Shown: positions 1 through 9,054 of the stretch, piece by piece
Layout: each line of letters starts with the position of its first letter
Numbering within the stretch: position 1 is the stretch's first letter
Origin: Trichosphaerium sp. ATCC 40318
Lineage: Eukaryota; Discosea; Flabellinia; Trichosidae
Assembly: GCA_038496445.1 (NCBI GenBank)
Contig: JALMLS010000498.1
Location: 1-35,530 of the forward strand
Direction of reading: 5' to 3'
Length of the DNA: 35,530 bases
Notes under the pieces: model-generated
What the model was told of the DNA's origin: nothing
The model's input: only the letters and a program-made list of their open reading frames with translations
Database searches by the model: none
Made by a program: the position numbers and the translations under genes

Positions 1-380
1 AAAAAGTCAATGCTGTTATTCCATTCTCAACTTTTTATTTGAAAGCAGTGTTCTATATTCTGTTCTGTATATACAATTACCTTGGTGTAGTATTCAACTG
101 CCTTTGTAACTGTTGAGTCTTGAATAACTTTACCAGTTTATACATGTTCGCTACGACCACATCCTACAATGTACATAAACAAAGAAACTAATACGTAACA
201 GACAAACAAACTCTTAGGTTCTTTTGTTGCTTGTGGACAACCTAGAACGTTCAGTAGGTACAAGAAGAATAAAGTGGAAAACGCAACACTTCAAGTTTAG
301 AACTACGACCACGAGCAAAGTATAATACACTGACTAAGCAAAGCTTATCACATAGCGGCTATGTACATACATCACCTAAG
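1..380. other. No supportable gene at left edge
   Basis: AT-rich sequence with no long open frame. On the minus strand, 81-127 could be a 47-nt internal exon (preceded by aaag, followed by gtaattg) reading DSTVTKAVEYYTK. This would belong to a gene that runs off the left edge, but one short exon without a neighbour is not enough to call it. Confidence 0.3.
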
Positions 381-574
381 ATGTTATTATATTCTCCATT
401 GAGACTCTTCTCCACTTACAGTCAAGATACTTTTGTACAAGAAGTAGAAGAAGTACTACATGGCCTTTTTTTGATTGTTTTTGTTGAGTTGTCACGTGAT
501 TTCTGACCACTAAGTTGTCAATGCCTGTAAAAAAACCCGATAAAGCAAGAAGGAGAAGAAAAAGAATGCTATGA
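381..574 (+). CDS. Candidate 43-aa basic protein with presequence-like N-terminus
   Basis: Two exons, 381-452 and 515-574, are joined by a 62-nt intron with donor gtacta, a ctgac branch-like site and acceptor ctaag. The product would be 43 residues. The first 12 (MLLYSPLRLFST) have the composition of a mitochondrial presequence: hydrophobic, Arg, Ser/Thr, no acids. The C-terminus is strongly basic (KKPDKARRRRKRML). A short protein of this kind could be a mitochondrial ribosomal protein; the PVKKPDKARRRRKR stretch faintly recalls the N-terminus of bL32, but without its zinc ribbon I do not assign it. Another reading frame downstream (to about 661) is also lysine-rich and open, so the true 3' structure may differ. 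The model rests on splice signals and composition only. Confidence 0.28.
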
Positions 575-1378
575 GAATGGTCAACAAAAGGCTCAAGTCT
601 TCTACAAAGATGCCAAGAGAGAAGGGTCAGCAAAAGCTTGGTACGACCATATGGTGGTTTAATGTACAAAGCATACTTTAAAAATGGAAAGCAGTAAGAT
701 TACACAACACATTTTACACACAATCAATTGTGACAAGGAAATTAAACAGAAGCCATTGTGATAGGAACGATGAGAAAACATACTATTTCGAAGATTCTCT
801 GGCGTACAAACACCAAGTAAACAGCGTCATGTATTCACAACAACACATATTTCTTTGGCATTGTAGTGGTGGGCTCTTAAGCCGATAAGACGAAAATTGC
901 ACTCGATACCTTATTGGTTTATGAAAAGTGCGTTTTTAGCAACGAAAGCAAGAAAATAAAAGGAATTTTTAGCTTGTGAGGGAGGATTTATCCTTTTTTT
1001 TTAAGCTAGTATTAGCTAAAGACCACGCCGATAATATTGTTTTTTTGGCTATTAGCTTATTGCGTTTATTAGTACCATCACCAGTAGCGTGGTTTATCAT
1101 CGGTGTTATTTCCTACACTGTCAATCACACATCAAGTGGTTATATGATACTAAGAAAGTACCAAAAATGACAGCAAATACTACATAAAGTCAGTATTCAT
1201 TCAGAGTGATTAGGGTGGCCAATCACGGTTGCACGGTAGCACCAGCGCCAAGTTCGAAAATGGCCAGAAAATGTTTGACCGACAATTGTGTCGTCGAGTT
1301 GCAACAAAAATCATTGTGCATTCCAACACCACCACTGTACTTTCCCACAACAACGCTGAAGTAAATGTTTCGGCAAAA
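575..1378. other. Intergenic stretch, no clear gene
   Basis: Nothing convincing on either strand. A 64-codon open frame at 976-1170 (+) would give a hydrophobic peptide but has no ATG at its start and no recognisable family. The region 1229-1378 is in frame with the F-box/LRR gene that follows and could be an N-terminal extension of it (see that entry). Confidence 0.4.
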
Positions 1379-2152
1379 ATGGAAAAAGAAGATACAGAAC
1401 AGACTAATCACGATACATTTGACCTTGTAGCGCTCCCAGTTGAACTTATTGTTCATATACTTAAACAAGAGGCAAATACACTCCATTCCGCCCAAACATG
1501 CCGCTTTTTGCGAGATATTGTTCACAACCACATTGGATACGGTTGTATTAATATTAAAAGTGAAAATGAAGCTCAGATGCTTTCTGGTAGTCCATTACTC
1601 CAGAACACGACTATTACGACTTACTCTCCCCGTAGATCATTAATAACAGATGAGGGTGTTAAGGCATTGTTGGGTGTACACACAATTGATTTAAGACGTG
1701 CAAAAGTCACAGATGAAGGCTTGAAGGCGTTGGCAGGCGTACATACTATTAACTTGAGCCGTTGTGATTTGATAACAGATGAGGGTATCAAGGCTTTGGC
1801 AGGTGTACACACTATTAATTTACAAGTAACGGATGTAACAGATGAAGGTTTAAAGGCGTTGGCTGGTGTACACACTATTGATTTGGATAATTGCCAGTCG
1901 ATAACAGACGAAGGTATCAAGGCTTTGGCTGGCGTACATAGTATCGCTCTACTCTCAGTTGTAACAGATGATGGCCTAAAGGCTTTGGCTGGCGTTCATC
2001 GCATAAAGTTAAGATGGTGTGATAAGATAACAGATGAAGGTATAAAGGCTTTGGCAGGCGTTCATGATATCCAATTGCAATACTGCGAATCAATAACAGA
2101 TAAAGGTATCAAGGCTTTGGCTGGTGTACACAGTATCCAGTTGGTGTCTTAA
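1379..2152 (+). CDS. F-box protein with eight GVHTI-type leucine-rich repeats
   Basis: Intronless, 257 residues from the ATG at 1379; an in-frame ATG at 1271 would add 36 residues. I prefer 1379 because it lies just ahead of the F-box and the upstream part has no visible domain. The N-terminal region around residues 15-60 fits an F-box: LPVELIVHILKQ, then TCRFLRDIV. It is followed by eight 20-22-residue units of the form (I/V)TDEGxKALAGVHxIxL, running to the last residues with no capping sequence. F-box proteins bind Skp1 through the F-box and present targets to SCF ubiquitin ligases through the repeats; the target here is unknown. Two other genes in the window (23864-25258 and 27555-28866, both minus) belong to the same family, and a remnant lies at 17285-17383. 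The lack of introns contrasts with most neighbours. Confidence 0.85.
   Translation: MEKEDTEQTNHDTFDLVALPVELIVHILKQEANTLHSAQTCRFLRDIVHNHIGYGCINIKSENEAQMLSGSPLLQNTTITTYSPRRSLITDEGVKALLGVHTIDLRRAKVTDEGLKALAGVHTINLSRCDLITDEGIKALAGVHTINLQVTDVTDEGLKALAGVHTIDLDNCQSITDEGIKALAGVHSIALLSVVTDDGLKALAGVHRIKLRWCDKITDEGIKALAGVHDIQLQYCESITDKGIKALAGVHSIQLVS
1643..2149 (+). repeat. Tandem 60-66-bp coding repeats (LRR units)
   Basis: Eight tandem units, each coding 20-22 residues with the core ALAGVH and the start TDEG. DNA of the units is also similar (gatgaaggt ... ttggctggtgtacac), more than protein selection alone needs, suggesting recent duplication or gene conversion between units. Confidence 0.85.
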
Positions 2153-2613
2153 AAGACAGCATCAGTAAGAGACAGAGACATGTGTTATGTACAATGGACA
2201 AGCTTTATTTTACTACAATTCACAAGAGCATATATTTTGGTTTGGGTTCATGACATTTTCGAAAAGACTATCGAAAGTAGAGACAGCAATTATTCACATG
2301 TTAAAAAACGCCACTGATTTGGAATAAAAATTAGCCAAACAAAAAAAAAAAAAAAAGAAGAATATTTTGAGATTTTTTTTTTGTTTTGATTTTTTTATGA
2401 TGAAGCTCTATGAGCGTAAAGAAAACGCACATGCAAGTCGTGCTTTTCGTGTCAAGTTTACAACAGGTGTACTCAGGGTTTCATCATCACTACTGCTTGT
2501 TTCATAGCCTGATAATCGAATCAAATCCAGAACATCTCAAAGTTTGTTTTTTTTTTTTGTTTGTTTTGGTGAAGAAAGTTGATATTTTTTTTTTTCTTTT
2601 TTTTTTGTTTTCT
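2153..2613. other. Convergent 3' region with long A and T runs
   Basis: Lies between the stop of the F-box/LRR gene (+) and the stop of the IWR1-like gene (-). It holds A and T homopolymer tracts (about 2340-2400 and 2545-2610) and no gene. The open frame on the plus strand near 2410-2661 is the antisense shadow of the IWR1 last exon plus T-runs. Confidence 0.6.
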
Positions 2614-4818
2614 CTATTTTACAAATCTACGTGCAAAGTACGAACCGGCATATCCTTCTAAAGCAGGTGTAGGATTACCGTAACCAGAGTCATCAGATTT
2701 ATCACTATCGCTTACTAGTAGAGAAGAGAAAGTAAGCAAAAATGTTTAAATATAGTAACAAGTAATTTCATTTGTTGTAGAAAAAAAAGGATCGTAGATC
2801 AAGTTTTTCATTTGGTTTACTTTATTTTTTAAAAGGTATACTATCTATGTTTAATGTATGTAACAACAAGAACCATTCTGATAAATATAGATGTAGCAAA
2901 CAATAAAAAGAAAAAAAAAGTTGGAATTTTTTTGAAAAAAACTAAAAAGCTTAACGTACAAGATGACTCATCTGAGTGTGATGGTGTTGAGCCATAATCA
3001 AAATTTCGGTTTTGGGAATCATCAGAATCATATGATTCCCGATCACTTAGTACGCCACCAGAAGCAGCAAACTCATCAGAATCAGAACCAAATCCATGTT
3101 CGCTCACTAGCCGGATCACATTCTGGTGTCTGAGCAATGTATCTCTATCTACTGAATTATCTACTTGATAGTAATCATATTCACACTAATATCACGTGAG
3201 TTTTGACAAGACAAGTTGAGTTAAGACAGCTCAATAGTGGCTTAAATAAATGTTTGCGAATAAAATTCATCCATGAAACTTACTTCGTCATCTGAAGGCC
3301 ATTCAATAACTTCTTTACCACCAGAAGATGATTCTGCAACAAGTTGTATTCCATTACAGACCAAACTCGATCTAATATTAAATAGGTGAGCAACAAGGAA
3401 GGAACAAGAAGAAAAAGACAAAAAGAGCAACTTAATGCTGTTTTGGAGCTCCTCCTCCGGGAATCGAACCCGGGTTGGCAACGTGACAGGCTACCGTGCT
3501 AAACCACTACACTAAGGAGGATGTGCTTGTGATTTAAGAAGGCAGGTGTAGCGAGCAGTCAGAAAAGAGGTCTTTACAACAGAATTTGGAATCAAAACTG
3601 TAAAAAGAGTTTTTATTTTTTTCATTCAAAGAAAAGTTTGGCTTGTAATCAAAAAGGTCTCATACCGTTTGGTTGGTTTTGGTACATCTGTGTCACTGGG
3701 AGCAAAAGAAAATTTCCTAGGGCTTCAGTTGGAGTGGTAAGAATAAGGCCACAAGGGTAGTCGCATAACGTTTTGCAAAAAAACTTACAATTGCAAAAAA
3801 AAAAAAAAAAAGAAAAAAGATTGTTAGAACACTTACGAGTGTAATGTTATTGCTGTACATGTCACGCCTTCTTTTTTTTCTTTAGTGAGTTCTAATACTT
3901 TTACACCCTCAACACTAACTCGCGTAAGTTAACAGGAACAAAGACAAAAAAATCAATAATTTTTTAATTGAGTTTGTTGGTTGTAGCGTACTCTTTCACA
4001 TCAATTTGACGCAATGAATTTAATCTAGATACCTTAGACATTCGCCTATCTTTTTGGTGGCTTCTAAAACGTCATTTTAAAACAAGTATGTACAGAAAAA
4101 AGGTACTTCTAAATTTAGTAATATTTTATCAAAAAAAAAATTGCGTACTGTCGGCGGTAGTCCATTGGATCGCCTCTCTTGAATCCAGGCACATGCTCAC
4201 GGTTGAATACAGCACTCATACGTTTCCTACGAGCAACGCGATCCTATGTGAGTCGTAAGGACTTGAAGAAAACCACGATCCAACCAGAAAATTGCGTCCA
4301 AAAAAAACCATAAAAGTTGATAACTTTTACTGTCATTGGCATTGCCTAAAATAATCTCATCGTAGACGTACTTCTAATTCATGTGGGAGTGCTGTAGCGC
4401 TCTCACTTGATCCAATATACCGAAAAAGTTGCCTTGCTGGTTGATAGAGTGAGTTTTGTTGAAAATACATTTTTCTTTTGTTAAAATGTAGTTATAAAGC
4501 CGTACGTTCCGCCAGTATTTTTTTTGTGGCGCTGTCTTTCCCTTTATCGTTGTTTGAAAGAGAAAAATTAGCCAGTGCTTCTGTAAGAGTACGTTTTGTT
4601 GGGCGTTGTTCTACAACTATTTTAAAGCGTAAGGGATGCATTTAGGGCGCATTAATTGTTTGATTGGTTATATCCATACCAAAACTATCACAAAGATCCT
4701 CCTCCCGCTTCCTTTTAACGCGTAAAATCGTCCCGTTTACTTTTTGGGCGGGGGAAACAATCCGTACAGGCATCTGCTTTAAACGCCTGTTCCTTGCTTG
4801 TGCCCTTCGTTCTTTCAT
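2614..4818 (-). CDS. IWR1: IWR1-type RNA polymerase II nuclear import/assembly factor
   Basis: Ten exons, in coding order 4680-4818, 4506-4616, 4372-4436, 4149-4243, 3992-4045, 3837-3914, 3666-3716, 3284-3371, 2960-3185 and 2614-2714. They total 1008 nt and 335 residues with every phase consistent. Two features identify it. The N-terminal ILRVKRKREED matches the ILRVKRKR signature of Iwr1/SLC7A6OS. The acidic C-terminal half carries DDECEYDYYQVD (compare the YVYDxYY core of the Iwr1 domain), followed by DSDDSQNRNFDY and SDSDKSDDSGYGNP, like the Ser/Asp-rich NDYP end. Iwr1 binds assembled RNA polymerase II and carries it into the nucleus. The seventh intron (3372-3665, 294 nt, the longest in the gene) contains a complete tRNA-Asp gene in the same direction. 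Several donors are gtacg. The family call is firm on the N-terminal signature and moderate on the divergent C-terminus. Confidence 0.82.
3449..3521 (-). tRNA. tRNA-Asp (anticodon GTC)
   Basis: Reading the minus strand, the 5' acceptor strand TCCTCCT pairs with AGGAGGA at the 3' end, and position 3449 gives the discriminator G usual for eukaryotic tRNA-Asp. The T-arm is CCGGG-TTCGATT-CCCGG (B box GGTTCGATTCC), and the anticodon loop is CTGTCAC with anticodon GTC on a stem with two G-T pairs. No intron and no encoded CCA. Downstream on the same strand a run of five T follows within about 25 nt, the usual RNA polymerase III stop. The gene lies wholly inside intron 7 of the IWR1-like gene and points the same way. 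Confidence 0.95.
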
Positions 4819-5352
4819 TATAATACACTTTGCTACTTCATTCGTGGTGTTTCAGACAAACTGATTTGTACGTTAAAAAGTTGTAACGAAGTCAACCCAA
4901 AAAAACGAAGAAACAAATTTCGTTCAACAGTATCTTCGCGTGTCATTTGTTGGAAGCATCTTCTATATCAGTACTACATTGTCATTGTGACACAAATAGA
5001 TGAAATCGATTTTTATCACGTGTTTTCGTCTCACTTCACAATTCTAGTCTTTTTTCAGATTTGTCTTCCCAGGAAGTCTTAAGGGTGGCTACGACGCCCA
5101 AAAATGTTTAGATGAATGTATCGCGTGTAGACTTTGGCTGTTGAAAGTAGAGGAAAGCTAGTGTAGTTTTGAAGAAACAGAAGTAAAACTTGAATTGAGA
5201 ATTGTATAATGTTTATTGGTATACAGAATGAGGTGCAAACAGATTATATATCTTTCTTTTACCACAGATCATCTGAACAACATACAGGAAAGAAAAAATC
5301 ATAGCAATAGCTCTCACGGTTGGATAGGTTGAGTGGACAGTTTTCAGCAGGG
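4819..5352. other. Intergenic, upstream of the IWR1-like gene
   Basis: Contains the promoter of the IWR1-like gene (-) and the 3' side of the small minus-strand gene that ends at 5353. The open frame 4798-5082 (+) is AT-rich, has no family features and is judged chance. A CACGTG palindrome lies at 5017-5022. Confidence 0.45.
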
Positions 5353-5584
5353 TCATTGCCAGGATCTGAGTTTACGTTTAAACAGAGTAAAAAAGAGCGC
5401 ATGCAGCCCGACACTGTGGACAACTCTACAACATGGGTTAGCTAGCGATAGGTATACTTCTCCAGCACGAATACGTTCTTCGCGAATTCGTGTTCTACAC
5501 GCTCTTGACTATCACCTATGTAGATTTATATCACGTGATTAGTTTCGGCTATTTGATTTTGGGATACAAAGTACATGAGCCCAT
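5353..5584 (-). CDS. Candidate 46-aa protein with one hydrophobic helix
   Basis: Three exons, 5575-5584, 5458-5515 and 5353-5425, 141 nt, with phases 1 and 2 matching across both introns (donors gtactt and gtatac, acceptors catag and tgtag). The product starts MGSCDSQERVEHEF, has a hydrophobic stretch HSVGLHALFFTLF and ends with basic FKRKLRSWQ. A polar N-terminus, one helix and a KRK end recall the first helix of MICOS subunit Mic10, but the second glycine-motif helix is missing, so I do not name it. An alternative splice (donor at AAAC/gtaaac, acceptor gagag) would replace the end by a second hydrophobic segment. It is transcribed away from the small gene at 5700. Confidence 0.42.
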
Positions 5585-5699
5585 TTTAATTGGTTTTTTG
5601 TTCGGTTGTTTATTACACTCAAGGAGCGTTTTATAAAAACGTCTCTGAAGGCAAATATACGGAAGTCTAACTAGTATACCAGCTGCTCCAAAAGCGGTT

Positions 5700-5882
5700 A
5701 TGGTTTACTTCCATACAGTAAACTCACGTACATCAAAAGTATTAAGCACTTTATTTGCGAAAGGAAAATCATATCTGCGGAATGGAGTTGCTTGGCCGAC
5801 TATTATTTTTTGGCTGCCAGTAACTTTTTACGTTCTTCTGATTTTTTACCAACTTTTCTACCTGATTCCAAAGAAGCTATGA
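5700..5882 (+). CDS. Small single-pass membrane protein (60 aa), unknown
   Basis: Open frame of 60 residues with ATG start, intronless. The first 30 residues are basic and polar; the second half is one long hydrophobic segment (WPTIIFWLPVTFYVLLIFYQ), ending IPKKL. This is the layout of a tail-anchored or single-pass membrane microprotein. The order Gly, aromatic, Pro, then hydrophobic helix is vaguely like the Tom7 core, but too little agrees to assign it. It starts 115 bp from the oppositely directed small gene at 5584, so the two may share a promoter region. It could be a chance frame; the ordered hydrophobic block is the main evidence. Confidence 0.35.
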   Translation: MVYFHTVNSRTSKVLSTLFAKGKSYLRNGVAWPTIIFWLPVTFYVLLIFYQLFYLIPKKL

Positions 5883-6074
5883 GCTAACTATGCATACCAG
5901 AATCGCATCAAGTTGCCCTAAGCTTCAACTGAAACTCGAAAATTTAAAGGAAAAGAAACCAATCGCATTGTGGGCAGCGTATTAATTTTGGGACACGTTA
6001 AATGAACGTACAAGAGAGTAATCCATAACAAGCGATGAAAATCGCCCATCGCAGGTTTTTTTCTTATTTTCTCA

Positions 6075-6104
6075 ATTTCCCTGGATTTCCCTGGTATTCC
6101 CTGG
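6075..6104 (+). promoter_or_regulatory. Three tandem 10-bp repeats ahead of the metallothionein
   Basis: ATTTCCCTGG ATTTCCCTGG TATTCCCTGG: three copies in exact 10-bp phase, ending 62 bp before the metallothionein ATG. A 10-bp period puts the sites on the same face of the helix, as expected for a cooperatively bound activator. Metallothionein genes are commonly controlled by repeated metal-response sites; this motif is not the animal MRE core (TGCRCNC), so the factor is unknown. The site call is inference from position and repetition. Confidence 0.5.
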
Positions 6105-6166
6105 GAAACGCCCCGGATTACCAATTATCCTAACTTCAATCCACACTAAACAACAACGATTAAACT

Positions 6167-6749
6167 ATGAGCGAAACAAAAACAAGTATGTATTACGCCG
6201 AAAAAGAATCTACGGGCATTCTTGATGCCGAAAGAACAACAACTCGTAACTTTCGGTTCCTCGCCTTTATACTTTATTTCTAGCTTCCACAGGCTGCGGA
6301 TGCGGTTCACCTTGCCCTTGTGGCACCGATTGCCAATGCGGTGTAAAGGCCGATAAACAAGAAGGTTCGTTTCTTTGCGTTAAACGACTGTTACTCACTG
6401 CACCGTAGTAAAACAAGAGAGCTCCGGCAAAGCTTGCGGTTGCGACCCATGTAACTGCACTACATGCGGTTGCACAGCTGAGAAACCAGGTACGAAGCAA
6501 CAAGGGCTCAATTATGGCTCGTTTGCCTTTATTTCTGCTAAAGTGTTTTCCCACCACTAACAATATGCTAGCTACAAAGCGCACAGATGCTTGTGACTGT
6601 ACAGTATGCGGCTGCGATGATTGCGCTTGTGGTACACTATTTTTCGGTCGAAAACTCTAAAGTACTTATTTTTTGCTTTAGGCGTATCTTCAAAGAGGAC
6701 TGACGCTTGTGCTTGCGATACATGCACTTGCACTACGTGTACATGCTAA
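6167..6749 (+). CDS. Metallothionein, four six-cysteine modules, one per exon
   Basis: Five exons, 6167-6185, 6284-6364, 6409-6489, 6572-6631 and 6682-6749, totalling 309 nt and 102 residues. All introns are phase 1, so exons 2-4 are symmetric. Exon 1 codes only the start (MSETKT). Each of exons 2 to 5 codes one cysteine module with exactly six Cys: CGCGSPCPCGTDCQC, CGCDPCNCTTCGC, CDCTVCGCDDCAC and CACDTCTCTTCTC, 24 Cys in all. Linkers are rich in Lys/Ser/Thr (TKRTDA, SKRTDA). Clustered CxC and CxxC motifs without aromatic residues in the modules are typical of metallothioneins, which bind Zn, Cd or Cu in the cytosol. Exons 2 and 3 have identical length (81 nt), and modules 3 and 4 share the linker KRTDAC, so the gene very likely grew by exon duplication. 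A 10-bp triple repeat sits in the promoter. Confidence 0.92.
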
Positions 6750-7037
6750 ATCGTCACGACCGATTTTTAATTTTTAATATAACTCCCTTGTACAGTAAAC
6801 ACAGTGTTTAAAACAAAACCAGACGCGTTGTAGTTTCTCCTAAAGAAAAACAACATTTTAACTTTTGCGATTTCCTTTCGTAGCAATCACTCTTTTCCCG
6901 TTCTCAACGCACTCAAGAAAGTCTGTATTGTCTGTAGCTAGAAGAATAAGGCAATAAAAAGAACTAAATAAAGAATGCGGAGAAACGCGTATAAACTTCT
7001 GTATGTGCGTCAGAAAGAGTTCACAGTGGCTAAGGTT

Positions 7038-8602
7038 TTATTTTAAGGAACTTTGGTCTTTCTTGTCGTGGTTTGGACTCCAAGGTACACTTTCGGGTTT
7101 AAACTTATCAAAGGACATGTTAAACAAGTGCTTCTTTAACATTAGGCTATCGCGGCTGCAGTTTATGAGTAGCACACCAAGTTCGAAGTTATTGATTCTG
7201 ACTGTCTGTGTTGTATCTGTACTCTTGATAAATCCCCACGCAGAGCCGCTCAAGTTATGTGATCCAGCGTATAACCATCCTACACCATCAGAAATCCTCC
7301 AATACAGCTTTGAGTGATACAGCAAACCTTCAAAAAAAAAAGAGAAAAAAGTAAGATATTTTAACCTTGCATAAACACCAAAAAAAAAAGTCCGTACTGC
7401 TCCATTTAGTATCCACAAGGTCATAACAATGTTCGCGAAAGTCTCTAGATACTTCATTACAGTAAAAATACCATCCATGCTCCTTACAAAACGAAGACTT
7501 TTCCATTGAATTGACACATGGGAAAATAATCTGAGTGTCAATATTTTCGTTCCCACAGCATAATGTTGATGAGAGGCAAGGTAAAAACTTACTTCTACCT
7601 TTACCATATACCCTTCCTATATTACTTGTTTGTATACAAAGAGGTGTTTTTGATGATTCAAACTCTTCTGGAAACTTGATATTTTGAAGAACCTTTCTGA
7701 TCCTAAAACATCCCAAATTTTCAAGTTGACTTCCGCTCCATTTACCAGGAATAGAAGCCACCTGTTAGTAATTTAACAACATAACGTCGATTACATATCT
7801 ATACTTACTAAGGACACGGAAGCTCGAGACATATCATAACAAGACAAATCAGGAATATCACTGACATCTTGTTCTTCAATAAGTATTGAAATAAAATAGC
7901 TTAACTGATCCACAAAATCCTTAGCTTTACTCCTTACTTAGAGTTAATGCCTAAAATATAAGGTACACTGCTATGAGACAGTCGTACCCATATTCTGGAG
8001 CAGTTTTTGTTTGATCCAATCGCGGGAAATCCTGAAACCAAAAATTCTCTGTCATACCTTCCCAATCCATGGGTTTAACATTAGCGCTGCTGATGACAAC
8101 GCGCAAAAAAGTGTCAAATGTTAATAGCCATAGTTTACAGTGTAATGTCCCTTTTCTCATTGGGTGTATAATTCGTAAGCGTGAAGAACCTTGAGGAAGG
8201 GTGTTTAGGCGTTTTGGTCGAATTACAGCTAAAACCAACTTTTTAATAGGTTTGCGCGTACCTCCTGTTTGTATGTTACGTTTAGGACACATTAAAGTGA
8301 TTTTAGTGTCCGTGGGGAACATTGACTCGAGAAAATCAGTCTCGTACAATAAAGTTGTTATAAACGCATTGGATAGATAGCAGGGTATATTTGACGCGCT
8401 TTTAGAGCTTTTTGAAGTTACTTTGGATTTGACGTTTAAAACAGTACTTGTCTACGTCGACCATAGGGAATCCAATCAATGACGCAGTGGATATTGCCCA
8501 ACTAGGCTCAAAATAACCTGATACAGAATTGAACAATACGTCACTACCATCTAGGTTCAACGTTACGCTTGTGTTTGCTTCTCGCTTTGTTATGAGCTCC
8601 AT
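7038..8602 (-). CDS. TDP1: Tyrosyl-DNA phosphodiesterase 1
   Basis: Five exons, 8525-8602, 7988-8451, 7809-7932, 7398-7761 and 7038-7327, totalling 1320 nt and 439 residues. TDP1 removes topoisomerase I peptides from DNA 3' ends using two HxK..N motifs. The first is at H130-K132 (TLHCKLWLL) with N150 (ISSANVKPMDW). The second is at H348-K350 (YHSKLYWR) with N368 (GSHNLSGSAWG). ENFWFQDFPRL and VASIPGKW also fit the family order. The protein is shorter than human TDP1 because it lacks most of the unstructured N-terminus. Start: the ATG at 8602 opens a 26-residue first exon; a different first exon upstream is possible. Exon 4 ends at AGCA/gtacgg ahead of a T10 tract, and this choice keeps the frame into the second HKD motif. 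Confidence 0.92.
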
Positions 8603-8735
8603 CGTATTGCGAGGTCTGTCGTTTGAAAAAAGTACAAAAAATGGTCAGTTGAGGCTGTTGATTTTGCAAAATAGGAAAAAGGCTGTAGCATGATGTTAAC
8701 GAAAAGAACTCACAAAAGCCGAAACGGGATTCACA

Positions 8736-9051
8736 ATGAAAACGAAGCAAATGGGTGGATGGCTAGTTTGGTTTGTTGTGACCACGTACGTGAAATATAT
8801 TGAGTTAAAATCACTTGATGAAGGAATTGACCCGCAAAAAAGATTATCGATAATCACGTTTTTCAGTTATACTCATAACCTGAATAATATCTACGCCTCA
8901 TATTTGATAAATGGATGCTATCAGGTGAATTAAATATTTACTGTTGTTAACAATGTACTGAATGCTCATAGTGATGAGAAAATTAAAAAATGAGATTATC
9001 GTTAATCTTTTTTTGTAGGCAAATACAACTCAAAATGTCGGGTTTTTTTGA
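8736..9051 (+). CDS. Candidate small gene (73 aa), unknown
   Basis: Exon 8736-8924 (ATG, 63 codons) joined to 9019-9051 across a 94-nt intron (donor gtgaat, acceptor ttttgtag preceded by T-rich sequence). This gives 73 residues with a hydrophobic N-terminus (GGWLVWFVVTTYV) that could be a signal anchor. Inside the first exon, 8786-8866 has good splice signals and a length divisible by three, so an isoform without 27 residues is possible. The stop lies three bases before the stop of the convergent transporter gene, and the start is 133 bp from the TDP1 start, so it fits neatly into the gap. No family recognised. Confidence 0.35.
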
Positions 9052-9054
9052 ATC

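Noticed and set aside
81-127. Minus-strand exon-like stretch DSTVTKAVEYYTK
   Set aside because: One 47-nt piece with plausible splice ends but no partner exon inside the window.
976-1170. 64-codon hydrophobic open frame (+)
   Set aside because: Starts with GTG, no family, no splice context; hydrophobicity follows from T-rich sequence.
1643-2149. CRISPR-like or satellite array because of regular 60-66-bp repeats
   Set aside because: Repeats are in frame, without spacers, and encode LRR units.
6350-6660. Cys-rich CpG-like segments as structural RNA or low-complexity repeat
   Set aside because: Phase-1 exons with six Cys each explain the pattern as metallothionein.
7003-7317. 104-codon open frame (+)
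   Set aside because: Antisense to the last TDP1 exon, which carries clear HKD motif residues.
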